A DNA stretch of 64,000 bases from assembly GCF_904846615.1 (NCBI RefSeq), contig NZ_CAJHBK010000001.1:2790001-2854000 (forward strand), given 5' to 3'. The notes below the pieces were generated by a model. The model was not told where the DNA came from. It saw nothing but the letters and a program-made list of their open reading frames with translations, and did no database searches. Position 1 is the stretch's first letter, and the number at the start of each line of letters is the position of its first letter. This stretch comes from Psychrobacter sp. JCM 18902 (GTDB lineage: Bacteria > Pseudomonadota > Gammaproteobacteria > Pseudomonadales > Moraxellaceae). This document shows positions 51,142 to 60,262 of the stretch, piece after piece. Made by a program: the position numbers and the translations under genes.

Positions 51142-51158
51142 GTCTCAAAAATAAATTT

Positions 51159-52214
51159 ATGAAAAACAAGATACTAGTCACGGGTGGTGCAGGTTATATT
51201 GGCACACACACCTGTATCGCACTGCATGAAGCTGGGTATGAGATTGTAGTTTACGACAACTTGTCTAATAGTAGTCGTGAAGCAATCAATCGTGTCTCAA
51301 ATCTCATTGGTCAACCTATTGAGTTTATCGAAGGCGACATACGAGATGCTGAATTACTTAAAAAAGTATTTGCTGCACATGATTTTTTTAGTGTCATTCA
51401 TTTTGCTGGCTTAAAAGCGGTTGGTGAATCTGTTGCCAAACCACTCCTGTATTATAATAATAACGTCAGTGGCACCATTACCTTACTACAAGTGATGGCT
51501 GAGTATGATGTCAAAAACCTCGTTTTTTCTTCCTCTGCGACTGTTTATGGTGATCCCGAAACGCTACCTATCGATGAGAACTCAAAGCGCTCTTGTACCA
51601 ATCCCTATGGTCAGAGCAAGCTGGCTGTTGAGCACATATTAGAAGACCTAGCCGTATCTGATGACAGCTGGAACCTGATACCTCTTAGATACTTTAATCC
51701 AGTAGGGGCACATCTGTCAGGGCAGATTGGCGAAGACCCTAATGACATACCTAATAATTTGATGCCTTATATCTCGCAAGTAGCAGTTGGCAAGCTTAAT
51801 AAACTCAATATTTTTGGCAATGATTATCCTACCGTAGACGGTACAGGTGTACGTGACTTTATCCATGTTACGGATTTGGCGCAAGGTCACGTTGCTGCGC
51901 TGAACTATTTAGAGCAGAAAATTAGTCTAAACGAATATAAGAATGACCAAGAATACTCAGTAGGATTTTTACCTATTAATCTAGGAACTGGCAAAGGAAC
52001 TTCTGTATTGGAGTTGATATCTACATTTTCTAAGGTATCTGGACAGGCTGTTCCTTATCAGTTCGCTTCCCGCCGTGCTGGTGATATTGCCAGTTGCTAT
52101 GCAAGTGCTGATAAGGCAAAGGAGCTATTAGGCTGGGAGGCAAAACTATCTATCATCGACATGTGCCAAGATAGCTGGCGCTGGCAAAGACAAAGTCCGA
52201 ATGGCTATAAGTAA
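51159..52214 (+). CDS. galE: UDP-glucose 4-epimerase
   Basis: A 351-residue short-chain dehydrogenase/reductase interconverting UDP-glucose and UDP-galactose (or the N-acetyl forms). NAD site LVTGGAGYIGTHTCIAL, catalytic Ser/Thr block FSSSATVYG and YGQSKLAVEHIL (YxxxK). It supplies galactose units for the surface glycan genes that follow. There is no ribosome-binding site before the ATG, and a terminator sits 17 bp upstream, so transcription must come through that terminator or from a promoter overlapping sucD's end. Confidence 0.95.
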   Translation: MKNKILVTGGAGYIGTHTCIALHEAGYEIVVYDNLSNSSREAINRVSNLIGQPIEFIEGDIRDAELLKKVFAAHDFFSVIHFAGLKAVGESVAKPLLYYNNNVSGTITLLQVMAEYDVKNLVFSSSATVYGDPETLPIDENSKRSCTNPYGQSKLAVEHILEDLAVSDDSWNLIPLRYFNPVGAHLSGQIGEDPNDIPNNLMPYISQVAVGKLNKLNIFGNDYPTVDGTGVRDFIHVTDLAQGHVAALNYLEQKISLNEYKNDQEYSVGFLPINLGTGKGTSVLELISTFSKVSGQAVPYQFASRRAGDIASCYASADKAKELLGWEAKLSIIDMCQDSWRWQRQSPNGYK

Positions 52215-52262
52215 ATAAACTTATTAGATCTATCAATTCTGTTACTTACAAAGGAAACCTAT

Positions 52263-53714
52263 ATGAGTATTATCGTGCAAACTGGACATGAAACTTCTAA
52301 ATCCAAGCAATTGATGGAAAAACTATATGAGAGAGGCTTGAGTAGACCTGCCAATAGCTATACTCACGAAATGACTCCTGAGCAAGTTTCAGAGACTCTT
52401 TATAAGGTATTATCACGAGAAGATATCTCACTTGGTAATGAAAAGATGGCTGATAATGTCATGACTGATTTTTTACTGGCTAATTTGGATTTTAAGCATT
52501 GGGGTTGGGCGTCCGAAAAGAATATAACTACCTTAGAATATTGGCAGCATATTAATCCTGATATTCGATCTATTCTTGTATTTGATCATCCTAAGAAAGT
52601 TTTTGAATTCATTAACTTTGAAGAGCTTACTATTACAGAGATAGATAGATTAATTAATGATTGGGTAAATTATCATGAAGATATGTTGAAAGTATTTGAA
52701 TCTGAAAATGTTGGATTAATATTGGTAGAGGGTGACAGTGCAATACAGTATTTTTCAGAATTTAGCTCCCATCTGAGTAATATCACTAATAATTTAGAGT
52801 TGAAAAAAAATTGGCAAGTTCAAAGGAAAGAGTCGAAAACTACTGAGTTCAGTAACAAGAAGTACTCAAATATAGCTTCTGATATGATCATAGATCAAAT
52901 ACTGAAGAATTATCCAGAAGCAATAAGAGTTTTTAATACTTTGCTTAGTAAAGCTACTATGAAGAAAAGTGATGTTATTTACAAATCTAAAGCCCCAGAC
53001 CTAGGTGTTTTAGTAGACTCACTAAACTATATAATGCAATGTCTACATTCTAAAAATTTAGAAAGTACTATAAGTAAACTTGAACAAGAAAAATCATCTT
53101 TAGTTAAAAATAAGGATAGTATAATTTCAACTAAGGATAATAAAATTAAGCAACTACAAGCTGAGATAAATCAATTGCAAGCAAAGATTGAGTTGATTGA
53201 GAGCGAGTTGAGTAACAATGATTCGAAGGAAATATCAGAAGTAAATAGATGTATTGATAACGAAAGTAAATTACTTATTGAGCAGCTTAATCAAGTTCAA
53301 GAAGAGTTAGAGATGTTATATTTTAAAAATGAAAATTTAAGGCCGGTATATTTGAAAGGTCGATCTAATAGCAATAATAATTTTAAATATTATGGAGCAG
53401 TGGATAGAGTTAAAGAGGATTTACCATATAGATTAGGTAATACAGTGATTAATAATAGTAAAAATATTACTAGTATCATAAAGATGCCTACCAAATTAAT
53501 TCAAGAGTATAAAGATTTCAAAAATAGTGACGCGCCTAGTCTTCCTGATCTTGAAGATTATGAGGACTCATACAAAGCTGAAAAGGTTAAAAGTCATTTA
53601 TCCTATAAGATAGGTAAGGTAATTGTTGAAAGCAAAAAATCACCAATTAAAACTTTAGGATTGCCTATTCGTATAGTTAAAGAAGTAATACTATTTAAAA
53701 AAACATTAAGATAA
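52263..53714 (+). CDS. Sulfotransferase-like protein with coiled coil and repeated C-terminal motif; function unknown
   Basis: A 483-residue protein. The first 180 residues have the layout of a sulfotransferase-like P-loop fold: a short strand and turn at the start (SIIVQTGHETSKSKQLMEKL), then ITTLEYWQHINPDIRSILVF with a possible VFDHPKKVFEF substrate loop and LILVEGD. The P-loop itself is weak, so activity is doubtful. Residues about 270-350 form a coiled coil. The C-terminus has two copies of one motif: KEDLPYRLGNTVINNSKN (about 383-400) and KSHLSYKIGKVIVESKKS (about 442-459), each followed by a hydrophobic/basic stretch. Similar tails occur in capsule proteins. AAAGGA precedes the ATG. It is 10 bp from the next gene, so probably one functional unit. 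Confidence 0.7.
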   Translation: MSIIVQTGHETSKSKQLMEKLYERGLSRPANSYTHEMTPEQVSETLYKVLSREDISLGNEKMADNVMTDFLLANLDFKHWGWASEKNITTLEYWQHINPDIRSILVFDHPKKVFEFINFEELTITEIDRLINDWVNYHEDMLKVFESENVGLILVEGDSAIQYFSEFSSHLSNITNNLELKKNWQVQRKESKTTEFSNKKYSNIASDMIIDQILKNYPEAIRVFNTLLSKATMKKSDVIYKSKAPDLGVLVDSLNYIMQCLHSKNLESTISKLEQEKSSLVKNKDSIISTKDNKIKQLQAEINQLQAKIELIESELSNNDSKEISEVNRCIDNESKLLIEQLNQVQEELEMLYFKNENLRPVYLKGRSNSNNNFKYYGAVDRVKEDLPYRLGNTVINNSKNITSIIKMPTKLIQEYKDFKNSDAPSLPDLEDYEDSYKAEKVKSHLSYKIGKVIVESKKSPIKTLGLPIRIVKEVILFKKTLR

Positions 53715-53724
53715 GAGTGATATT

Positions 53725-56673
53725 ATGATTAACGAATATAAAATCCCTAGAGACAAGTTTAGTAGCTTGTTATTCGCATTATCAAATTACGAACAAGAAG
53801 ACTTTGGTGAGGCAATCAAGAATTTGAATGATTATAACAAATCAATAAGGAAAATCTACTCTGATATATATTCGGTTACTAATATATCAGATGTACATAC
53901 ATCTATTATCATAGTTTATTCCGAATACAATGATATAGAGGAGTTTTATAAGTGCGTTAGATCTGTTTGTAAATCCAACAATGATAAATTAGAGCTTATA
54001 ATAGTTAACAATTCTGTAAAACTAATTGATATTAAGAGTTTGGTTAGTGGCTTCAAAACATCCATAATTAATTTATCGTGCAATATACTACCTTCGGCGG
54101 CAAGAAATATTGGTTCGATTGTAGCCAGTGGGGATTGGCTATATTTTATTGACGATGATGCTGAAGTTGAAACGGAATGTCTTGAGACATTAAAATTAAA
54201 TTATAAGCGTAGACATGCAGCAAGAGGATTGATTTATCCTAAAGACCCTAAGTTAACTACACCTAAGCATTATAATTTAGGCTCTAATATCGTGTCTTCA
54301 GAATTAAATATTGAGGGTAACTTATTAATTAGGAAGACGCTATTTGAGGCTGCGGGAGGATTTGACCCGCTTATGTTTGCTCATGAAGGAAAGGACTTAA
54401 CGAGGAAGTGCAAATCATTAGTTAAAAATAATGAGATTATTTATGATCCTAAATTGATTATATATCACAATCCTAGTAATTATGAAGAACATAGTGCTAA
54501 GAAAGTTAGAAATGAGCGTTCAGAAAGGTATATGGCTTATAAAAAAAGTAATAATATTGATATTATTAAATGTTTAGCTATTGTTTCTGTTTCAGAGAAA
54601 GACTCATTCAATAATATATTGAAGCTAATTGAGCAAGAGAATGAAGTATCCATTCATTTTTTATTACTATCAGAAGATACTGCATCAATTTTAAAAAAGG
54701 TCAAAGAGTATCATCTATTACATCGAGTAACTGTATTGCCTGAAGCGTTTTCTGACTTTCATATCTTCGATAGGCTTGGATACTCACTGTTACTATTCAT
54801 GAACGTTAATGCATCTTTTAATGAATCTGATATAAAGCGTGCATCATCAGATTCTCTTAGATATGCAATTATTAAAAGTATATCAGATCAAGATGCATGG
54901 ATAACATATTTAAATCTTCTTAATAGTTCTTCTCCAAACGAATTAGCGAATAAAGCTATGGATATGGTAGAAGTTTCTCATAATAAAGATAAAATACTTT
55001 ATAAATTAGATAGGCCTGAAAGTCCTAAATATCGTGAAAGAGACGATATAATAGTTATTAGTTTTTATACTACGGATGAATATTATTCTGAAAAAGCTAA
55101 TGAGCTTAAAAAAGAGCTTAATTGGCTAGGTATACAGCACGATATTCAACCCATTAATATACCAGATAATTTGGCATGGCCAGACATATGTAGAAAAAAA
55201 GTAAATTATTATTACACGCTTTTTAGCAAACATAGAAAAGAGTTTAAGAAAGTAGTTTGGATAGATGTCGATTGTAACCTTAATTATCTTCCATCTTTTA
55301 TACACGATTTTGATGTTGACTTTATGGCGTTTAGAAGAGGTTTTCCTCATAGTAAACACTTAGAGAAAAATAGAACTAGACACTGGGAGCCTTGCTTTTT
55401 TGTTTTTAAATCATCATCTCAAGTTTGTTATGATATGCTCAAATACGCTTCAGACTTAGAAACTGAAATGCCAACATTGAAGGCAACTGACGATTATTTT
55501 TTTGAAGAGGCGTGGAGGAAGTTTGGGTCGGCTTTAAGTGTTTTTGAGATTCCCGGAGAAATGTCTTCTAGAGGAAACAAATCACAATTCAATCCAGTTG
55601 AATCTAGAAGTCATAGTGTTTTCTTTAAATTTGGAGATAGCGGTAACGTTGCAGACTATAAAGGTAAGGTTATACAGCATTCAGTAGCTGCTAATACAGT
55701 TTCAACAAAACTAATAGTCCAGAAAGATAAAAAAGCGTCTCTACCGACTTTAATTAATATTGCCAGAACTGATAAAAAAGATATTTTTGATCCTGTATGT
55801 ACGTTTGGAAAAGGATTTACTGAAAATGAGAGAGAATTGGTCAAATCTCTAACGAACTATGAATTTTCAGAAAACCCTATACTTTTAAATTGGTGGATAA
55901 GACCAGCACCAGGGAATATGGGAGATTGGTTATCGCCTTATATTCTTAGTAAGGTAGCGAAAAGATCCGTGAAGTATGCTCCTCCTCCGAAGGCGAAAGT
56001 AATTAGTCTAGGATCGGTTGGTAAATTTATTTCTGATCATCACACGGCTTGGGGCACTGGAATAAGTGCACGACATACTGATATGAATAAGAACGCGCGG
56101 TATTTGGCGGTAAGAGGGCCATATACTGCAGAAGCAATCAGTTTATCAGGTGGCACTAGCCCAAGAGTTTTTGGGGATCCAGCTATATTAATGCCAGATT
56201 TATATCAACCAAGAAAGATTAAAGGAAATGATAAAAAACAGTACGGCTTAGTTAGGCATTTTATACATCAAAATAGTGATTTAACTATAGATAGTGATAT
56301 TCGTGATATTAACATTCTACTTTCATCACAAAATGATATTGAAAACTTTATTGATCAACTATTTGCTTGCAAAGCAGTTGTGACTACCTCATTACATGTG
56401 ATGATACTATGTTTATCTTATAAGATACCGTGTCGATTAATTGATATTACTGAACAAGAAAAATCTGTTCATGGTGACGGTATAAAGTATAAAGATTTTT
56501 ATGAAGGCGTAGGTATTAAGCCAAAATTGCATGTTGATTTTGGTTCAATAATTACAAAGTCATCAATAGAAAGTGCAGTTGTTGACGATGATTTTATTGA
56601 TAGGAGTCTAATTGACGAACTTCGAAAAGTATTACTTGATGATATATCAAATAATCCATTGTCATATATATAA
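53725..56673 (+). CDS. Three-domain transferase: family 2 glycosyltransferase, second glycosyltransferase-like domain, polysaccharide pyruvyl transferase domain
   Basis: A 982-residue protein. Domain 1 (about 50-300) is a GT-A fold of family 2: TSIIIVYSEYNDIEEF, LPSAARNIGSIVASGDW and FIDDDAE (DxD metal site), with GGFDPLMFAHEGKDLTRK as acceptor region. Domain 2 (about 430-670) contains VVWIDVDCNL, another DxD-type nucleotide-sugar site, and ends WEPCFFVFKSSS to ATDDYFFEEAW. Domain 3 (about 720-960) has NWWIRPAPGNMGDWLSPYIL, ARYLAVRGPYTAE, VFGDPAILMPDLY and VTTSLHVMILCLSYKIPCRL, as in polysaccharide pyruvyl transferases. It probably adds two sugars and a pyruvate ketal or related group to a surface glycan. 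AT-rich base use suggests horizontal origin. Confidence 0.8.
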   Translation: MINEYKIPRDKFSSLLFALSNYEQEDFGEAIKNLNDYNKSIRKIYSDIYSVTNISDVHTSIIIVYSEYNDIEEFYKCVRSVCKSNNDKLELIIVNNSVKLIDIKSLVSGFKTSIINLSCNILPSAARNIGSIVASGDWLYFIDDDAEVETECLETLKLNYKRRHAARGLIYPKDPKLTTPKHYNLGSNIVSSELNIEGNLLIRKTLFEAAGGFDPLMFAHEGKDLTRKCKSLVKNNEIIYDPKLIIYHNPSNYEEHSAKKVRNERSERYMAYKKSNNIDIIKCLAIVSVSEKDSFNNILKLIEQENEVSIHFLLLSEDTASILKKVKEYHLLHRVTVLPEAFSDFHIFDRLGYSLLLFMNVNASFNESDIKRASSDSLRYAIIKSISDQDAWITYLNLLNSSSPNELANKAMDMVEVSHNKDKILYKLDRPESPKYRERDDIIVISFYTTDEYYSEKANELKKELNWLGIQHDIQPINIPDNLAWPDICRKKVNYYYTLFSKHRKEFKKVVWIDVDCNLNYLPSFIHDFDVDFMAFRRGFPHSKHLEKNRTRHWEPCFFVFKSSSQVCYDMLKYASDLETEMPTLKATDDYFFEEAWRKFGSALSVFEIPGEMSSRGNKSQFNPVESRSHSVFFKFGDSGNVADYKGKVIQHSVAANTVSTKLIVQKDKKASLPTLINIARTDKKDIFDPVCTFGKGFTENERELVKSLTNYEFSENPILLNWWIRPAPGNMGDWLSPYILSKVAKRSVKYAPPPKAKVISLGSVGKFISDHHTAWGTGISARHTDMNKNARYLAVRGPYTAEAISLSGGTSPRVFGDPAILMPDLYQPRKIKGNDKKQYGLVRHFIHQNSDLTIDSDIRDINILLSSQNDIENFIDQLFACKAVVTTSLHVMILCLSYKIPCRLIDITEQEKSVHGDGIKYKDFYEGVGIKPKLHVDFGSIITKSSIESAVVDDDFIDRSLIDELRKVLLDDISNNPLSYI

Positions 56674-56730
56674 CTTTATAAAATAAAATCGACTAATAGT
56701 ATTGACTCATAGGAGTAAAATTAAACTTTA

Positions 56731-56779
56731 TATAAGGGGTAACCTTAGATAAATAAAATTATCTAAGGTTACCCTTATA
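56731..56779. repeat. Long inverted repeat downstream of the transferase gene
   Basis: A 21-bp stem with one bulge (56731-56752 with 56759-56779, core GGTAACCTTAGATAA/TTATCTAAGGTTACC) around a 6-base loop. There is no T run, so it is not a standard terminator. GGTAACC and its complement recur near 57229-57237, which may mark the two ends of a decayed insertion element. Confidence 0.7.
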
Positions 56780-57099
56780 TTATGATGATAATAAGTAAGA
56801 TTGACATCATGCTGATTTTTTTGTGACAGTATATATTAGAATAGATTAATAATTTTTTTTCAGCGGTAGACTGTTATTTCCATAAAACCAGTTTTGTATG
56901 AGTGCTAGCTTTAGAAAGTTTAGATTAAGATATGGAGTATAATAGAATTTTAAAGTGACAAAAGGATTTGGGTACTCTAGCATCAGAGATTCTACTAATC
57001 GACCTATGTATTGTGATAATTAATCGGGGAACCACAACAGATAAAAGGTAAATATTACACCATCTTTTCATAGCTTTAAGTTGCTTAGATTATGGTCCA

Positions 57100-57225
57100 T
57101 AATTAAACTTACTTTATAATAAACAGCATTAAGCTGAATGTTGAGTAACTCGTCAGCTGTCTGAGCTGTTGCTTCAGCTATAAAAAATTCTAGTAGCCAT
57201 AGCTGTGATTTTTTACTTAACTTAC
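57100..57225 (-). pseudogene. Remnant of an IS1595-like transposase N-terminus
   Basis: On the minus strand the sequence from 57223 encodes KLSKKSQLWLLEFFIAEATA then QTADELLNIQLNAVYYKV, matching the helical DNA-binding start of IS1595/IS1016-type transposases (KLSKxxQxxLIEFFVAGxTAR). It has no start codon and stops after about 40-50 codons, and the catalytic domain is gone. The rest of the 56680-57330 gap holds no gene. Sequence at both sides (GGTAACC near 56737 and GGTTACCC near 57229) may be the former ends. The identification rests on pattern recall, hence moderate confidence. Confidence 0.5.
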
Positions 57226-57336
57226 AACGGGTTACCCTCATAAAAGAAGTTTGTCATAGTTCTTATCTACTAAAGCTCCGATCCAATCTGCTGTTATAGA
57301 GTTCTCAACACCTTTTAATAAAATCTTGGAGGCATA

Positions 57337-59034
57337 ATGGATACGATTAATAAAGATGTAGTTATATATGGCGCAACATTTTCGGCTTGTGTTTGTGCAC
57401 TAAGAATTGCTAGAACAGGTAAACAGGTTGCTATTGTGGCTCCCGAAAAGCAATTAGGCGGCATGATTACAGGTGGTCTTGGTATCACTGATGCAGCCAA
57501 TGTTCGTATTTGGTGGGGTGAGGCTCAGGAGTTTGCAGATGCTATGTCCGCAAAAACAGGATATACAACGCCTCGATTGAAGTGGAATTTTCCTGCAAGA
57601 TACGCTAAAGAATGGGTTGATGCGACAATAATGGCCGAAGATAACATTGAGTTGTTTCTAGGTGAGTCTATCTATTCAGTTGCTAGGGATGGTTATTTAT
57701 CTAAAGGAGGTTATCTTGCAGATAGTAATAACTTTGGAAAAATTAGAGAGATAGTTACTGCTCAAAACAAATTTAAAGCCTCTGTTTTTATTGATGGTTC
57801 ATATTCTGGTATGTTGATTGCTAAGGCTAACGTAAAACATGGAATTGGTAGGCAGCCAAAAAGTTTATTTCATGAAATAGCAGCTGGACGACTTATTAAT
57901 GATGAGCCGCAGTTTAAACAAGATTTAACTGATGAGGATGGTGATCTTATGAACTGGGCACAGTTTGTAGAGACCTCAACAGAGGGTAGTGCAATGGCCA
58001 TGGGTTTCAGACTCATGGTAACTAATGACCCTGCTCGGTCCGTTGGATGGCCAGCACCCCCGAATTATAATGAAAATGATTTTCAAGATGAAATTTTAGA
58101 CGCTAATCGTAATGGATCATTATATAATAAACTACTAGGTTTCAGGGTTTTCAAAAGAGTAGTCTATAATGATATGTATTGTAGAGAAGTGATGCCTGAT
58201 TATGAAGCAGCAACAACAAAACAACGTGAAGAGTTTTGGCTAAGTTATAGTAAATCAAAAATTGAACGCTTGGCATACTTAGATGAATTTGCGACCAATG
58301 GTGCTGACTTTGGTGGACCTTTAACATGGGAATATGCAAGCACAACAGATGAAGCTAGGCGAAAAGAAATACGTGAACAGATAATGTATAAGATGCTCGG
58401 TCGTTTCCATACATTTGCACATTCGGAAAAAGTACCTAAAAAAATTCGTGATGGAATGGCAGAGATTGGCTTGACTAATAATAACTTTGAAAATGATTAC
58501 ATTGGGGTTCCAGGTTGGTCGCATGAATTATATCAAAGAAACGGACGGTATTTGCAAGGTGCATCAGTCATTAACGAAAAACACGTATTGAATGAAAGTA
58601 GATGGGCTGACCAAGTGGCAGTTTGCGGCTATTTTATGGATAGTAAATACATACAACAAATAGCAACGTCAAACGGTAAATCCATTCGTGACGGTGACTA
58701 TCAGGCAACATATTTCGAAACTGATGATGGCTCACATAAGGGTCGTCTAGAGCGTTATCGTTATTTTGGAATACCAATGTCAGCAATGGTTACAGAGCCG
58801 GGTGTATGCGATAACTTAATATCCATATGGTGTATTTCTGCTACTAATGGAGCTTTTAATGCTATACGTCTTGAGCCATCTTTAAGCAATGTAGCATTAG
58901 CGGGCGCTGAAATGGCGATTGAATCAGTAGAGTCAAATGTGCCTGCAAGTATGCTAAGTTATAGCAGGGTAAGAAAAAGGCTCGAGGATGCAAATGCTGT
59001 ATTGTATAGATACTTTGATGGAAAGGGTGTGTGA
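57337..59034 (+). CDS. FAD-dependent oxidoreductase of the FAD_oxidored (PF12831-like) type
   Basis: A 565-residue protein. N-terminal dinucleotide site VVIYGATFSACVCALRIA followed by LGGMITGGLGITD, the pattern of the FAD_oxidored family, in which the first glycine-rich loop is often GATxxG; here the last glycine is replaced. The substrate is unknown and members are often annotated loosely as xanthan lyase-like or hypothetical. No signal peptide. TTGGAGG lies 5 bp before the ATG. The next gene starts 2 bp after its stop, so the two are co-translated. It lies between decayed mobile elements inside the polysaccharide locus. Confidence 0.8.
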   Translation: MDTINKDVVIYGATFSACVCALRIARTGKQVAIVAPEKQLGGMITGGLGITDAANVRIWWGEAQEFADAMSAKTGYTTPRLKWNFPARYAKEWVDATIMAEDNIELFLGESIYSVARDGYLSKGGYLADSNNFGKIREIVTAQNKFKASVFIDGSYSGMLIAKANVKHGIGRQPKSLFHEIAAGRLINDEPQFKQDLTDEDGDLMNWAQFVETSTEGSAMAMGFRLMVTNDPARSVGWPAPPNYNENDFQDEILDANRNGSLYNKLLGFRVFKRVVYNDMYCREVMPDYEAATTKQREEFWLSYSKSKIERLAYLDEFATNGADFGGPLTWEYASTTDEARRKEIREQIMYKMLGRFHTFAHSEKVPKKIRDGMAEIGLTNNNFENDYIGVPGWSHELYQRNGRYLQGASVINEKHVLNESRWADQVAVCGYFMDSKYIQQIATSNGKSIRDGDYQATYFETDDGSHKGRLERYRYFGIPMSAMVTEPGVCDNLISIWCISATNGAFNAIRLEPSLSNVALAGAEMAIESVESNVPASMLSYSRVRKRLEDANAVLYRYFDGKGV

Positions 59035-59036
59035 TT

Positions 59037-59570
59037 ATGAAATGGATAAGCAAAAATGGAAGCGTCAAATCAAATACAAGTTGTGATACATCAATTTTAT
59101 CAAATTACATCAATTTACATGGTGCAGGCGTTGCAATTTCATCGCCTGATGGTACTCATGGTCCTACCGAAATCGTAGTAAGTCAAGATGGGTGGGCATT
59201 TTTAGAATTGGATTTATCCCAACTTGGTGAGCAAGTAATGCAAGTTAACGCAAATGGCTGGTACGTTTTAGATGATTTATATATTTTTGCACCGAGCGGC
59301 GAATATCCGATAGACAATATTATTAGCGTTACAACTAAACCAAACGGCGCAGGCCGTGAGATTGTTTCAAACATATCATTATCTAACATTAATAATCATA
59401 AAGAGTCTATTAAAGCAGTATCTATGTATGATAAGCCCATTAGAGCACCATTTTTGTATTTTAACTTAACTGGTTCTGCTAAAGTAGGCAAGGTGTTAGC
59501 AGTTTTTACAGGTAAAGTATTGACTAGCCAAACGCCTATTTCTACCAATTATGATAAAAGAAATATTTAA
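59037..59570 (+). CDS. Unknown protein, co-translated with the FAD oxidoreductase
   Basis: About 177 residues, start at ATG 59037 just 2 bp after the previous stop (an in-frame GTG at 59031 overlaps it). It has no signal peptide or membrane helix. It is rich in beta-forming and Asn/Ser/Gly residues and contains GAGVAISSPDGTHGPTEIVV and GWAFLELDLSQLGEQVMQ. I do not recognise a family; the texture resembles beta-sandwich or phage-tail-like structural proteins. The tight coupling suggests that it works with the oxidoreductase. Confidence 0.65.
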   Translation: MKWISKNGSVKSNTSCDTSILSNYINLHGAGVAISSPDGTHGPTEIVVSQDGWAFLELDLSQLGEQVMQVNANGWYVLDDLYIFAPSGEYPIDNIISVTTKPNGAGREIVSNISLSNINNHKESIKAVSMYDKPIRAPFLYFNLTGSAKVGKVLAVFTGKVLTSQTPISTNYDKRNI

Positions 59571-59585
59571 TTCCACTGAATATAG

Positions 59586-60227
59586 TCAGTTCACAATAAA
59601 ATTAGTACAGCCCATATCATGAAACAGTTTAGGTAAATCATTCTCCATCCAACTTTGGCGTAGAAATTTTGCCTGTGCCCACTTTTTCTCGATGGGATTT
59701 AGATCAGGATTGTAAGGTGGCAACCAAAAAATACGATGTCCATGCCTATTCAGTAGCTTTTGAATGTATTTGCTCTTATGAAATCTAGAATTATCTATAA
59801 CAATCATGCATTTAGTCTTAAGGCTTGAGATCAACGTGTGTTTGCACCAATGATAAAATATGCTGCTATTAATGTTTTTCTCAAAGTAATCAAGCGCAAA
59901 CAGCATTTTTTCATAGAGCGTACCAATGACATTAGTACGCTTTTTTGCTTGCCAGTTTGTAGCGATCAATACCAGGTTTACCGATAGGTGCATATCCGTA
60001 AGGTCTTATGGTTACAGCCTCAAAGCCACTTTTATCCATAAAAATAATGGGAAAGCCTTGCTGCGTAAAGCTAACAGGCTTATTCTGTTATATTGCCCTT
60101 TTTATTGCCCTTTTTATTGGACAGGTTTTTGGATGCTATAAGGTCTTTTTTTTGACTGAGTCCAAGACGCTTTAAAGCAGTGTGTATGCCTGTCTTACTA
60201 CAGTTAAAGCGCCTAGCTCGTTCTGAA
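59586..60227 (-). pseudogene. Decayed IS630-family transposase, 5' part lost
   Basis: The C-terminal half of an IS630 DDE transposase is readable: CMIVIDNSRFHKSKYIQKLL, IFWLPPYNPDLNPIEKKWAQ (second Asp, DxNPIE Glu). Upstream, in another frame, are IFMDKSGFEAVTIRPYGYAP (first Asp) and a helix-turn-helix piece (CSKTGIHTALKRLGLSQKK). A frameshift lies in the run of six A/T at 59941-59946, there is a stop near 60090, and a 12-bp tandem duplication lies at 60092-60117. The 5' end is cut at 60228 where the IS3 element begins. It cannot give an active enzyme. Confidence 0.85.
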
Positions 60228-60262
60228 CCGTCCCGACTTTATCGGAGGTTGATTTACTTGAG

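Noticed and set aside
60092..60117. 12-bp tandem repeat as a possible regulatory or phase-variation tract
   Set aside because: It lies inside a dead IS630 transposase and is better explained as a slippage duplication.
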